Positions 56,546-64,000 of a DNA stretch of 64,000 bases are shown in pieces. Source of the DNA: Carboxydothermus hydrogenoformans Z-2901 (GTDB lineage: Bacteria > Bacillota > Z-2901 > Carboxydothermales > Carboxydothermaceae); the NCBI RefSeq assembly GCF_000012865.1, contig NC_007503.1, positions 930,001-994,000 on the forward strand, given 5' to 3'. A model generated the notes under the pieces. It saw only the letters and a program-made list of their open reading frames with translations, was not told the origin of the DNA and made no database searches. The first letter of the stretch is position 1; each line of letters begins with the position of its first letter. Position numbers and translations under genes: made by a program.

Positions 56546-56944
56546 GTGAATAGCGAACGGTTAATGGAGAAATTTAATGAATATAAGAAGGCTGTTGTAA
56601 GACTTAAAGAAGCGTTGGAAGAAGATTTAACAAATCCTTTAGTTTATGATGGCGTAATTCAGCGTTTTGAGTTTACCTATGAACTGGCTTGGAAGTTGAT
56701 GAAGGCCTATCTTGAGTATGAGGGGTATGCAACTGTAAACTCGCCGCGAGCAGCCTTTAAAGAAGCTTTTGCCTATGGACTTATTTTTGATGGGGATGTC
56801 TGGATTGATATGATCGATGCTCGAAATCTTACTGTGCACTCTTATGACGAGCAAATGGCCAAAGAAATCTATGATAAAGTTAAAAAAAGGTATTATGACG
56901 CTTTTGCAGCATTTGCTAAGAAGATGGCGGAGGTGCTTAAATGA
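56546..56944 (+). CDS. HEPN-domain toxin (HI0074-like nucleotidyltransferase substrate-binding protein)
   Basis: A 132-residue all-helical HEPN protein. The RNase-type motif R-x4-H is present as RNLTVH near residues 95-100 in DARNLTVHSYDE, and FEFTYELAWKLMKAYLEYEG is typical of the HI0074 group. In such pairs the HEPN protein is the toxin, silenced by AMPylation from its nucleotidyltransferase partner. The GTG start follows GAGGGAGG. It overlaps the next gene by four bases, which supports a toxin-antitoxin operon. Confidence 0.85.
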   Translation: MNSERLMEKFNEYKKAVVRLKEALEEDLTNPLVYDGVIQRFEFTYELAWKLMKAYLEYEGYATVNSPRAAFKEAFAYGLIFDGDVWIDMIDARNLTVHSYDEQMAKEIYDKVKKRYYDAFAAFAKKMAEVLK

Positions 56945-57237
56945 ATTTCGGTTTACCTGAACATATTTTAAACGCTTTAATCAAAGAGTTGCAAAAAAGG
57001 GAAAATGTAATTAGAGCGGTCATTTTTGGATCCCGCGCCCGGGGGGATTATAAGTATAATTCTGATATAGACCTTGCGGTTTACTGCGAGGGCAGGATGC
57101 CATCGGGGTTATGGTCAGACTTAGATGAGGCAGCGGGTATTTACAAGATTGATGTTATAGATATGAATAGCCCGTTAGATGAAAAGTTTCGGCAGAGGAT
57201 TGAGGAGCAGGGTATAGAGATTTACCGGAGAGAATAG
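56941..57237 (+). CDS. MNT minimal nucleotidyltransferase antitoxin
   Basis: A 98-residue minimal nucleotidyltransferase with the polymerase-beta motif VIFGSRARGDYKYNSDIDLAVY, carrying the GS and the DxD metal aspartates. It would add AMP to the HEPN partner and so neutralise it (type VII toxin-antitoxin). It starts within the end of the HEPN gene. The order HEPN then MNT is one of the two seen in this family. Confidence 0.88.
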   Translation: MNFGLPEHILNALIKELQKRENVIRAVIFGSRARGDYKYNSDIDLAVYCEGRMPSGLWSDLDEAAGIYKIDVIDMNSPLDEKFRQRIEEQGIEIYRRE

Positions 57238-57259
57238 AAAGTTTAATTCAGGAGGATTT

Positions 57260-58585
57260 ATGGAAGAAATTTTAGAAATAATTGACCTTACCGAAGAAGG
57301 ACTGGGTGTTGGGAAAAAAGAAAAGCGGGTTTACTTTGTTTCGGGGGATGTCACCGTTGGTGATGTGGTCAAAGTAAAAGTTACCAGCGAAAAAAGAGGC
57401 GTTATTCTGGGAGAGGCTCTGGAAATTTTAACTAATTCTCCTTACCGGGATGTTCCCAGGTGTCCCCATTTTGGTTACTGCGGAGGTTGCAGTTTACAAA
57501 ACCTTGATTACGAGCAGCAGTTAGTACTTAAAAAAACAAAAGTTTATAATATTATGAAAAAAATAGGCCGGATAGATGCTCCTATCAACTCCGTTCTACC
57601 TAATTTTGCTTTTTACCGCTACCGTCAAAAAGTGCATTTCACTTTTGGAAGTAGCCAGAATAAACTGGCTATAGGTTATTTTGACCGAAAAAATAACTGG
57701 TTTCCTGTAACCGATTGTCTGATTGCCGATAAAAGCTTAGTTGAGGTGGCTCATTATGTTACTGAAATATTAGATGCTTTTAAGCTTAAAGCTTACTTTA
57801 ACGATGCTGGAGTGCTACGGCATTTGGTGGTTCGTAAGTCATCAACTACCGGTGAAATCCAGGTAGTGATAACAGCCGTAAAATTAAATTTTAACGTAAA
57901 AGAAATTGCTGCGAAAATTCTTTTAAACCCTGAAATCCAGTCGCTAACTTTTCATGAAAACCCCAAAAAAACCAGGGAAGTCTTTGGTAAAGGGACAGCC
58001 GTTACTTTTGGTACCCGGTATATTACCGAAGAACTATTAGGGATTAGCTATAGGCTAACTCCTCTTTCCTTTTTTCAAATAAATCCGGTGCAGGCGGAAA
58101 AGATATACCGCATTGCCTTAGATTATCTTGATTTGGGAAAAACCGATATGGTTTTTGACGGCTATTCGGGAGTGGGATCCCTGACCTTACCGGCTGCCCG
58201 AATTGCCGCAAGCGTTGTAGGAGTGGAAGAAATTAGGGATGCGGTAGAGGTGGCCAAGACCAATGCTAAACTAAACGGTATAGCGAATGTTAATTTTTTT
58301 GCCGGAAAAGTGGAAGAAAAACTTCCCTGGCTTTTAAAGAAAGGGTATCGTTTTAATAAAATTATCCTGGATCCTCCCCGGGAGGGAGTAAAAAAAGAGG
58401 TTTTAGAGGAGATAATAAAGCTCAATCCGGAACGGATTGTTTATGTTTCATGCAATCCTGCAACCCAGGCCCGGGATTTAAAGATTCTGGCGGAAACCGG
58501 CTATTACCCGGTGGAAATAACACCGGTGGACATGTTTTCCCAGACGATGCACGTGGAGAACGTGGTATTGCTCAAGAAAAAATAA
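57260..58585 (+). CDS. 23S rRNA m5U methyltransferase, RlmD/RumA type
   Basis: A 441-residue SAM-dependent uracil-C5 methyltransferase of the TrmA/RumA family. An N-terminal TRAM domain (EEILEIIDLTEEGLGVGKK) leads to the [4Fe-4S] cysteines in PRCPHFGYCGGCSLQN, the SAM motif FDGYSGVGSLTLPAA, the catalytic RIVYVSCNPATQARDL cysteine and ILDPPREG. The U site in 23S rRNA (1939 or 747 type) cannot be told apart by eye. The ATG follows AGGAGGA. Confidence 0.9.
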   Translation: MEEILEIIDLTEEGLGVGKKEKRVYFVSGDVTVGDVVKVKVTSEKRGVILGEALEILTNSPYRDVPRCPHFGYCGGCSLQNLDYEQQLVLKKTKVYNIMKKIGRIDAPINSVLPNFAFYRYRQKVHFTFGSSQNKLAIGYFDRKNNWFPVTDCLIADKSLVEVAHYVTEILDAFKLKAYFNDAGVLRHLVVRKSSTTGEIQVVITAVKLNFNVKEIAAKILLNPEIQSLTFHENPKKTREVFGKGTAVTFGTRYITEELLGISYRLTPLSFFQINPVQAEKIYRIALDYLDLGKTDMVFDGYSGVGSLTLPAARIAASVVGVEEIRDAVEVAKTNAKLNGIANVNFFAGKVEEKLPWLLKKGYRFNKIILDPPREGVKKEVLEEIIKLNPERIVYVSCNPATQARDLKILAETGYYPVEITPVDMFSQTMHVENVVLLKKK

Positions 58586-58619
58586 CCCCTAAGGCCTTGC
58601 CGAGCAAGGCCTTAGGGGT
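58585..58619. terminator. Strong bidirectional terminator
   Basis: Bases 58585-58600 pair perfectly with 58604-58619 (16 bp, ACCCCTAAGG against CCTTAGGGGT at the base, loop CGA). It separates the RlmD-type gene from the convergent decarboxylase-like gene, starting at the final base of the stop codon. Confidence 0.9.
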
Positions 58620-58620
58620 C

Positions 58621-58923
58621 TTACTTTTCAAAAGCTGCCAAAGAAGTGACTAGGGTTGAGTTTGCTTTGGTGAAGTAAGTAATCCTTAAGACTTCGTTGA
58701 TCTGCTCATCGGTTACACCCATTTGTCTCAAGGTGTTGGCAATAGCCTTTACCCCATCCTTTGCGCCAACAGCGGCATCCACGGCCAGGGAAATCATCCA
58801 CTTGGTTTTTGCGTCCAGGCTGCTTTCCCCGTACACCAGGTCCTGTAGGTCTTTCATCAGTTTGTAAAATTTTTCGTCTCTTGCCTTGATGGCTTCGATA
58901 AACGGCAGTGTATTCATAATCAC
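58621..58923 (-). CDS. Carboxymuconolactone decarboxylase (AhpD-like) family protein without redox cysteines
   Basis: A 100-residue helical protein of the CMD family, with SLDAKTKWMISLAVDAAVGAKDGV and LRQMGVTDEQINEVLRITYF. The AhpD-type CxxC is absent, no cysteine being present in the chain, so peroxidase-partner activity is unlikely. It is the third gene of the MFS-MarR operon, nine bases after marR, and may handle the transported compound. Exact function unknown. Confidence 0.8.
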   Translation of the reverse strand: MIMNTLPFIEAIKARDEKFYKLMKDLQDLVYGESSLDAKTKWMISLAVDAAVGAKDGVKAIANTLRQMGVTDEQINEVLRITYFTKANSTLVTSLAAFEK

Positions 58924-58931
58924 CCCCCTTT

Positions 58932-59375
58932 CTAAAAGCTGCCTCGGTTGGCCCGGATGATATTACTGGCCATTTGCTGTAACAGCCTTTTAATTATTGC
59001 CTTTTCTTTCGGGGACATGCCCTCCAGGAGAATTTCCTGCACCTCTTTCACAATAGCCTCCAGCTGTGGCCTTATGGCTTTCCCCTTCTTTGTAAGAAAA
59101 ATCCTGAAGGAACGTTTGTCCTGCTCATCCGGTCTTCTTTCCACATAACCGGCAGTTTCCAGCTTTTTAATAGCCCGGACAGTGGCTGCCTTATCCACCA
59201 ACAACCGGTCGCTTAAAGCCTGCTGGGACTGGCCATCCTTAAAGTATAAGGAAAAAAGGTAGGCATACTGGCCGGCGCCGATGTGCAGTGGCTCCATTTT
59301 CTTAGCCATATAGGAAATCATGTTGCGCCAGGTAAATGATATATACTTGCCGACGTTATCATTTAAATCAATCAT
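58932..59375 (-). CDS. MarR-family regulator
   Basis: A 147-residue winged-helix regulator, with SQQALSDRLLVDKAATVRAIKKLE as the DNA-binding helix-turn-helix and YVERRPDEQDKRSFRIFLTKKG as the wing. MarR proteins respond to aromatic or oxidant ligands. The ATG at 59375 follows GGGGTGA. It overlaps the transporter gene by 8 bases. The perfect 20-bp palindrome ahead of the operon is a likely target, giving autoregulation. Confidence 0.9.
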   Translation of the reverse strand: MIDLNDNVGKYISFTWRNMISYMAKKMEPLHIGAGQYAYLFSLYFKDGQSQQALSDRLLVDKAATVRAIKKLETAGYVERRPDEQDKRSFRIFLTKKGKAIRPQLEAIVKEVQEILLEGMSPKEKAIIKRLLQQMASNIIRANRGSF

Positions 59376-60555
59376 GTACTTCACCCCGGCCTAATTTTAC
59401 ATTATAGTCTTTTACTACATAGAGGATAAAATACGCCAAGGGCACGAAAAGAATGATTGTGCTAATAAAATACATGGTTGCGATGGAAGTCCGGTTAGCC
59501 AGCCAACCCAAAAGGATAGACCCTATGCCGATTCCCAGGTCCACCGCCGAAAAATAGGTCGAATTAGCTACTCCGCGGCGCTGGGGTTTGACCATGTTGA
59601 TAACCATAGTCTGAATGCTGGGCCAGACCATCCCGTTGCCTGCCCCGATTATTACTGCGGATGTCAAAAAACCGGTTAATCCTTTACTTAAGGAAAGAAG
59701 GAGAAATCCGGCTGCGGTGCATAAGAAGCCTACGGTTATTACGGGAGCTGGCCCCCGGCGGTCCAATAGCTTTCCGGAGGTAGGTCTAACCAGACTTAAA
59801 GCGGCAGCGTAGGCGAGAAAAAAGGTACCGCCGTTTTTGATGCCGATTTCTTTACTGAAAAGGGTGATAAAGGATACTATCCCGCCGTACACCAAGGCCG
59901 AAAAAAACATCACCATCGAAACCGGTAAAACCTTTTTTTCAATAAAGGCATCCAAGGATATAGGGCGTTTTGTCAAGGGCAGTTTTGGGTAACGGATAAA
60001 ATTAGCGATAATCAAAGCCAAAACAACCAGGCCCGAAGCTGTAAAAAACAGTCGACCGTATTGATTTGCTTCCCCCATCAATTGCAGACCGATGAGCGGG
60101 CCAACGGCCATGGCCAGGGTCATGGTTAGTCCGAAGTAGCCGATCCCTTCGCCCCGGCGCTGCGGTGGCAGGATATCAGCCGCGATGGTACTCCCACCGA
60201 CGGTGGTCACCCCCCAGCAAAAACCGTGAAGCAGTCGGAGCATTAAGAGAAAAAAGAGATTGGTTGCAAAATAATAGCTTCCCATAAAGAGGGCGAAAAG
60301 TGCCAATGCCCAAAGGAAGACCTTCCTCCGGCCCACGGAGTCCAGGGCATATCCGCCCAAAGGCCTTATCGCCACGGCAGATAATGTATACACTCCCGTA
60401 ACTAAACCTACCTGACTTTCATTGGCTCCTATAACTTTTGTCGCATAGACCGGCATAGTGGGAAGTAGAAAATAAAAGCCTGCAGCCATAAGGAAGTTTA
60501 CTATCCATAGCAGCGTAAAATCCTTTGACCAGATTGTTTCCTGGTGTTCTGCCAT
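59368..60555 (-). CDS. Major facilitator superfamily efflux transporter
   Basis: A 395-residue transporter with twelve hydrophobic segments. The loop between helices 2 and 3 reads RPLGGYALDSVGRRKVFLWA, the standard MFS motif A, repeated in weaker form as RPTSGKLLDRRGPAPVITVG between helices 8 and 9. Drug or metabolite export is likely, given the MarR partner. The gene is driven from an unusual promoter partly built by an inserted IS21 end. Confidence 0.9.
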   Translation of the reverse strand: MAEHQETIWSKDFTLLWIVNFLMAAGFYFLLPTMPVYATKVIGANESQVGLVTGVYTLSAVAIRPLGGYALDSVGRRKVFLWALALFALFMGSYYFATNLFFLLMLRLLHGFCWGVTTVGGSTIAADILPPQRRGEGIGYFGLTMTLAMAVGPLIGLQLMGEANQYGRLFFTASGLVVLALIIANFIRYPKLPLTKRPISLDAFIEKKVLPVSMVMFFSALVYGGIVSFITLFSKEIGIKNGGTFFLAYAAALSLVRPTSGKLLDRRGPAPVITVGFLCTAAGFLLLSLSKGLTGFLTSAVIIGAGNGMVWPSIQTMVINMVKPQRRGVANSTYFSAVDLGIGIGSILLGWLANRTSIATMYFISTIILFVPLAYFILYVVKDYNVKLGRGEVHD

Positions 60556-60575
60556 GTTCTTAGTCCCCTTTTAAT

Positions 60576-60595
60576 TTAGTTGACTTATCAACTAA
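60576..60595 (-). promoter_or_regulatory. Perfect palindromic MarR-type operator
   Basis: TTAGTTGA, a CTTA spacer, then TCAACTAA form a 20-bp 8-4-8 palindrome. It lies just downstream of the -10 box, over the probable transcription start of the transporter-marR operon, where a MarR dimer would block initiation. Confidence 0.75.
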
Positions 60596-60599
60596 TTAT

Positions 60600-60628
60600 A
60601 TAATAAAACATATCGGATTAAATGTCAA
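60600..60628 (-). promoter_or_regulatory. Hybrid promoter: IS21-derived -35 with native -10
   Basis: Read leftward, TTGACA at 60628-60623 belongs to the last six bases of the IS21 end, and TATTAT at 60605-60600 belongs to the host DNA. The spacer is exactly 17 bases. The pre-insertion -35, now stranded at 62802-62807, reads TTGATA with the same spacing. Confidence 0.75.
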
Positions 60629-60692
60629 TAGCGGATTTAAATTGACCCATTTTCAGCGGTTTTAAATTGACCCACCCTGGCTTTTTTTAAAA

Positions 60693-61463
60693 TTAAGCTT
60701 TGACATGTGGATTACCGTAGAGACCGGTTTTTAACCTGTCTTTTAGGCGGTAGCTGTTGCCCCTTATGTTGATTATATGGGCATGGTGTAATAGCCTATC
60801 CAACACTGCAGTGGCAAGCACCGGGTCTCCCATGAGCTCCCCCCATTCCCCAAAGCTTTTGTTGCTGGTGAGGATGATGCTCCCCTTTTCATACCGGGCA
60901 CTAATTAGCTGGAAAAAGAGGTTTGAGCCAAGGCCATCTAAAGGGAGATAGCCCACTTCGTCGATAATAAGGAGCTTGGGCCTAAGGTAGATCCTCATTC
61001 GCCTTTCCAACCGGCTTTCTTTATGGGCTGTTTTTAGGTCTTCAATGAGCCTGGAAAGGCTCGTAAAGTAAACTGATATGCCCTGGGATAGGGCTTCTAT
61101 AGCAAGGGCTACGGCAAGGTGCGTCTTCCCTACTCCAGGCGGCCCAAGGAATATTACGTTTTCTGCCCGGTGGACAAAGGCCATTGTGGCAAGCTCTCTT
61201 ATCAGTTTTTCATCGATACTGGGCTGGAAGGTAAAGTCAAATTCCTTCAGGGTCTTTTTATACGGAAGCCGGGCAAGTTTTGACCTTACCTCGACATTTC
61301 GCCTTTGCCTTTCGGCAAGTTCAGTTTCAAGCAGATCATTTAAGAAATCAAGATATGTGCGGTTTTCCCGCTGGGCCCTTTCCAGGAGGGCGTCAAGAAA
61401 AGCTGCTGCGCTTAAAAGCCCAAGTTCTTCAAGGTGGGACCGAGCTTTTTCAAGGTCTATCAT
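60693..61463 (-). CDS. istB: IS21 transposition helper IstB
   Basis: A 256-residue AAA+ ATPase related to DnaC, which delivers target DNA to IstA. Walker A is FLGPPGVGKTHLAVALA (about residue 107) and Walker B is LLIIDEVGYLPLDG, with the SNKSFGEWGE sensor region. The ATG overlaps the istA stop as ATGA, the usual coupling in IS21. Confidence 0.94.
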   Translation of the reverse strand: MIDLEKARSHLEELGLLSAAAFLDALLERAQRENRTYLDFLNDLLETELAERQRRNVEVRSKLARLPYKKTLKEFDFTFQPSIDEKLIRELATMAFVHRAENVIFLGPPGVGKTHLAVALAIEALSQGISVYFTSLSRLIEDLKTAHKESRLERRMRIYLRPKLLIIDEVGYLPLDGLGSNLFFQLISARYEKGSIILTSNKSFGEWGELMGDPVLATAVLDRLLHHAHIINIRGNSYRLKDRLKTGLYGNPHVKA

Positions 61464-62689
61464 ACTGTGCCTACCTCCAGGAGGCTTTCGTAAACCCCCA
61501 GAGGACGCTTCTCAACTTCCAGGGAAGATAACTTGATCGCCTTCGGCCTGGGATAAAACATGCCCTCCGCTTCTTTTAGACCCTTATACTGGTCTTTGAG
61601 AAAAACGGTGCTCCTTGAACGGTAATGCTTTTCGTGGACAGCTATCACCTTCCCATCATAGAGGATTTCGATTTTACCGTTTTTGTCCCTTACAACCACC
61701 TCTTTTCCGCTATACTGCCAGGGAACGCCATATCTTACGCCGTCGAAACTCAAAAAGCCGTCTTTGTGAACTTTCCTTGCTTCTTCCAGGAATTTTTGGT
61801 ATTTATCAAGGGCAGGCAGGGGTTTGAGGTTTTCCTTCTTCAGACGGTCAATAGGCCTTTCCCCGGTAGTACCGTGTATTCTCCTGTTTTTCTTTTCGCA
61901 CCACACTATTGCCTGGCGGTTTAAATCACCGTAGTCTACGAACTTCCTACCCGGCAGGAAGTTGTTTTTGACAAAATCTATGCCGCTTTCTACCTTGCCT
62001 TTTGTTTGGGGGCGCCGTGCCCTGCACACTTTAGAAATAAATCCAAGGGTCGCCGCAAGGTCTTCAAAGGTAGGGTTCCATATGGGCTTTTTGTTTTCAC
62101 CGGTGCCCAGTATTACGGTTTTCATTCTATCGGTAAGAACTATATCGGTTACTCCGCCGAAGTATTCAAACCCGTGGATCAAGCAGCGGATGAAGGTACG
62201 GACGTCGCAGCGGTTTGTGAATTCCACGTATATGGCTCTGGAGTAGCCCAGCACCATGACGAAGACGTAAAGCTTACGTATTTCACCGGTTTCCTCGTCA
62301 ATGTAGGTGTATTCGCCCCAGTCGACCTGGGCTTGCTGGCCAGGCTTGGTTTCATAGCGGCATACGGCAGGGACCTGTTTTGGAGGTCTAAATTGTCTTA
62401 CATAGTCCCTTAAAATAGTGCGACCTCCGGTGTAGCCTTCTTCCTTGATTCTTTCATAAATGACTTCGCAATTGAATATCCCCAGATTCATGAGCTCTTG
62501 AATAGTATCTTTGTAGGGGTCAAGCTTTGAACCTCTTTTGGGACGGGGCTTCCTTTCAGGAATGCCCTCTGCTCTGAGGTATTTTCTTACCGTATTTCTG
62601 GAATGCCCTGTTTCTCGTGCGATTGCACGAATACTCTTGCCTCTTGCTTGTAATTCATGTAACATGATAATAGATCCACTCCCTAGCAT
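61460..62689 (-). CDS. istA: IS21 transposase IstA
   Basis: A 409-residue DDE transposase. The N-terminal helix-turn-helix region SIRAIARETGHSRNTVRKYLRA binds the ends. The catalytic core has QAQVDWGEYTYID (first aspartate), VLTDRMKTVIL (second) and KGKVESGIDFVKNNF (glutamate). A C-terminal beta-barrel region has DGVRYGVPWQYSGKEVVVR. The ATG at 62689 follows GGAGGG; a second ATG eight codons later is possible. Confidence 0.94.
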   Translation of the reverse strand: MLGSGSIIMLHELQARGKSIRAIARETGHSRNTVRKYLRAEGIPERKPRPKRGSKLDPYKDTIQELMNLGIFNCEVIYERIKEEGYTGGRTILRDYVRQFRPPKQVPAVCRYETKPGQQAQVDWGEYTYIDEETGEIRKLYVFVMVLGYSRAIYVEFTNRCDVRTFIRCLIHGFEYFGGVTDIVLTDRMKTVILGTGENKKPIWNPTFEDLAATLGFISKVCRARRPQTKGKVESGIDFVKNNFLPGRKFVDYGDLNRQAIVWCEKKNRRIHGTTGERPIDRLKKENLKPLPALDKYQKFLEEARKVHKDGFLSFDGVRYGVPWQYSGKEVVVRDKNGKIEILYDGKVIAVHEKHYRSRSTVFLKDQYKGLKEAEGMFYPRPKAIKLSSLEVEKRPLGVYESLLEVGTV

Positions 62690-62906
62690 TTATTTCCCTC
62701 CGATCCTTTGCAGTGGTATCAGAGGGATATTTCGCCAGGGGGTGGGTCATTTCCTTTTCGTTGTTCCTGGGTCAATTATATACCGGCGGTGACAGATTAA
62801 ATATCAACTTAACTTTTGCAGTTCGATTTTGGAAATAAAGCCTTAACATAAAACATGGTTGTGGTGCAGGAAAGAACTGAGCTCAATATAAATTTTAGGC
62901 TTTAAG

Positions 62907-62915
62907 TGTTATAAT
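62907..62915 (+). promoter_or_regulatory. Extended -10 promoter of the aldo/keto reductase gene
   Basis: TGTTATAAT is a full extended -10 element 42 bases ahead of the start codon. No good -35 is present, as is normal for extended -10 promoters. Confidence 0.6.
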
Positions 62916-62956
62916 ATTTTTATGATAAAAGATGCACATCAAGAGGAGTGGAGATG

Positions 62957-63982
62957 ATGGAATATCGAAAAATTGGTAAAAGCGGACTTAAAGTCAGCCG
63001 TCTTGGTTTTGGAGGGATTCCTATTCAAAGGGTGGAACTTCGGGATGTACGGCCGGTTTTGGATGTCTTAAAAGAGGGGGGAGTTAATTTTATTGACTCT
63101 GCCCGGGCTTATACGGTAAGTGAAGGTTTTATCGGTGAGGCGATAAAGCACGACCGCAAAGATTGGATAGTGGCAACGAAGTCAATGGCCAGAACTTATT
63201 CCGAAATGGCCAGGGATATTGATATTTCGCTTGCTGAACTTCAAACCGATTATATTGATATTTATCAGCTTCATAATATCAAAAGTGAGGAAGAGATGGA
63301 CAAGGTTTTAGCACCCGGTGGGGCTTTGGAAGCTTTGGTGGAGGCCAAAAAAGCGGGAAAAATTCGGGCTATTGGGGTTACCACCCATAATAAAGATTTA
63401 TTAAAAAAGCTTTTAGCGGCTTTTAAGTTTGAAACGATGATGTTACCGTTAAATTTGGTGGAAACCGATAAAGAAGATGCGTTTATTCATGCGCAAGAAT
63501 TAGGGGTTGGCACCATTGCTATGAAGCCTTTAGCCGGGGGCTTTTTTGGTGAAAACCGGGAGTTTCCGGCGGATGTGGCTCTTTATTATTTAAAAAACTT
63601 TTCTGCCGTTGATGTTGTTCTGGTTGGGATGGCGGATGTAAACGAAGCCCGGCAAAACCTTGACATATTTAATTCGGAAGTGGATTTAGCGGCGAAGATG
63701 GAAGCTTTAAAAGAAAAAGCTTCCTTTGCTGCCCGGGAGTTTTGTCGCCGCTGTGGCTACTGCCAGCCCTGTCCGGTGGGGATTGGCATTCCTACAATTT
63801 TTGTGTTAGAAACTTATTACGACCGCTACGGCCTTCCTGGCTGGGCAAAGGAACGCTACAAAAATCTAACGGTTAAAGCCGATGCCTGTCAGGAGTGTGG
63901 CCTTTGCGAAGCACGCTGTCCTTATGGACTTCCTATTAGACGGAAACTTAAAGAAGTTCACCGGAAGCTTTCTTTAAAGTAA
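62957..63982 (+). CDS. Aldo/keto reductase with C-terminal ferredoxin-like Fe-S domain
   Basis: A 341-residue protein joining an aldo/keto reductase barrel to an iron-sulfur tail. The barrel shows GKSGLKVSRLGFGGIPIQR, INFIDSARAYTVSEGFIG with the catalytic Asp and Tyr, and DIYQLHNIKSEEEM with the histidine. The tail has two cysteine groups, FCRRCGYCQPCPVGIGIP and CQECGLCEARCPYGLP, able to hold two [4Fe-4S] clusters. Such proteins probably take electrons from ferredoxin rather than only NADPH; substrate unknown. The ATG at 62957 is best spaced from GAGGAG; starts one and three codons earlier exist. Confidence 0.88.
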   Translation: MEYRKIGKSGLKVSRLGFGGIPIQRVELRDVRPVLDVLKEGGVNFIDSARAYTVSEGFIGEAIKHDRKDWIVATKSMARTYSEMARDIDISLAELQTDYIDIYQLHNIKSEEEMDKVLAPGGALEALVEAKKAGKIRAIGVTTHNKDLLKKLLAAFKFETMMLPLNLVETDKEDAFIHAQELGVGTIAMKPLAGGFFGENREFPADVALYYLKNFSAVDVVLVGMADVNEARQNLDIFNSEVDLAAKMEALKEKASFAAREFCRRCGYCQPCPVGIGIPTIFVLETYYDRYGLPGWAKERYKNLTVKADACQECGLCEARCPYGLPIRRKLKEVHRKLSLK

Positions 63983-64000
63983 TTAGGGCTTCTTTAAAAT

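Larger units (their letters stand above)
60623..62794 (-). mobile_element. Complete IS21-family insertion sequence with 7-bp target duplication
   Basis: The 2172-bp element starts TGTCAATAGCGG and ends in the inverted counterpart (CCGGCGGTGACA at 62783-62794). Each end also carries two TTGACCCA-type repeats: 60642 and 60667 on the left, 62743 (one mismatch) and 62768 on the right. GATTAAA directly flanks it at 60616-60622 and 62795-62801, the target duplication. Both istA and istB frames are intact, so it is probably functional. Confidence 0.92.

Overview
The window reads as a chromosomal segment of an anaerobic, probably thermophilic Firmicute. The gene content (ten-haem membrane cytochrome, a selenocysteine-type thioredoxin, Gram-positive style pur and his operons, gatCAB) fits Carboxydothermus hydrogenoformans or a close relative. 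That assignment rests on gene style only, since no database could be searched. Most genes have strong AGGAGG-type ribosome binding sites, use TTG and GTG starts freely, and sit in tight or overlapping operons. No tRNA, rRNA or CRISPR array was seen.

Layout. 1-8 kb is a surface-polysaccharide locus: four glycosyltransferases (the first two very AT-rich), a UDP-sugar epimerase, a further GT4 enzyme and a polyprenyl-phosphate sugar transferase. 8-10.2 kb holds a ten-haem NapC/NirT-type cytochrome and a membrane-anchored NHL propeller protein. 10.4-13.4 kb is a minus-strand set of conserved genes (DUF1015, MazG-like, pyruvate-kinase-C-like) plus a hypothetical. 13.5-27.2 kb is hpt, guaA and the whole de novo purine pathway (purE-B-C-S-Q-L-F-M-N-H-D). 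27.2-29.3 kb carries two tandem PP-loop ATPase paralogues on the minus strand. 29.5-37.1 kb is a complete histidine operon led by a YerC/TrpR-like regulator, with a repeated 15-base palindromic element at two internal promoters.

37.2-42.4 kb is an arsenic/redox island: ArsR, Acr3, a PlsY-like protein, a thioredoxin-CcdA fusion whose first active-site cysteine is an in-frame TGA (selenocysteine), then a divergent small redox protein, permease and second ArsR. 42.5-49.9 kb is pcrA-ligA-gatC-gatA-gatB. 50.1-54.0 kb is a four-gene homocitrate/citrate synthase, aconitase-like (two subunits) and isocitrate-dehydrogenase-like operon, a candidate route to 2-oxoglutarate.

54.1-64 kb is accessory: a CPBP protease, an IS110-family element with a structured non-coding end, a HEPN/MNT toxin-antitoxin pair, an RlmD-like methyltransferase, an MFS-MarR-carboxymuconolactone decarboxylase operon, a complete IS21-family element with a 7-bp target duplication, and an Fe-S aldo/keto reductase. 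The IS21 end appears to supply a consensus -35 box to the MFS-MarR operon, replacing a weaker native box at the same spacing.
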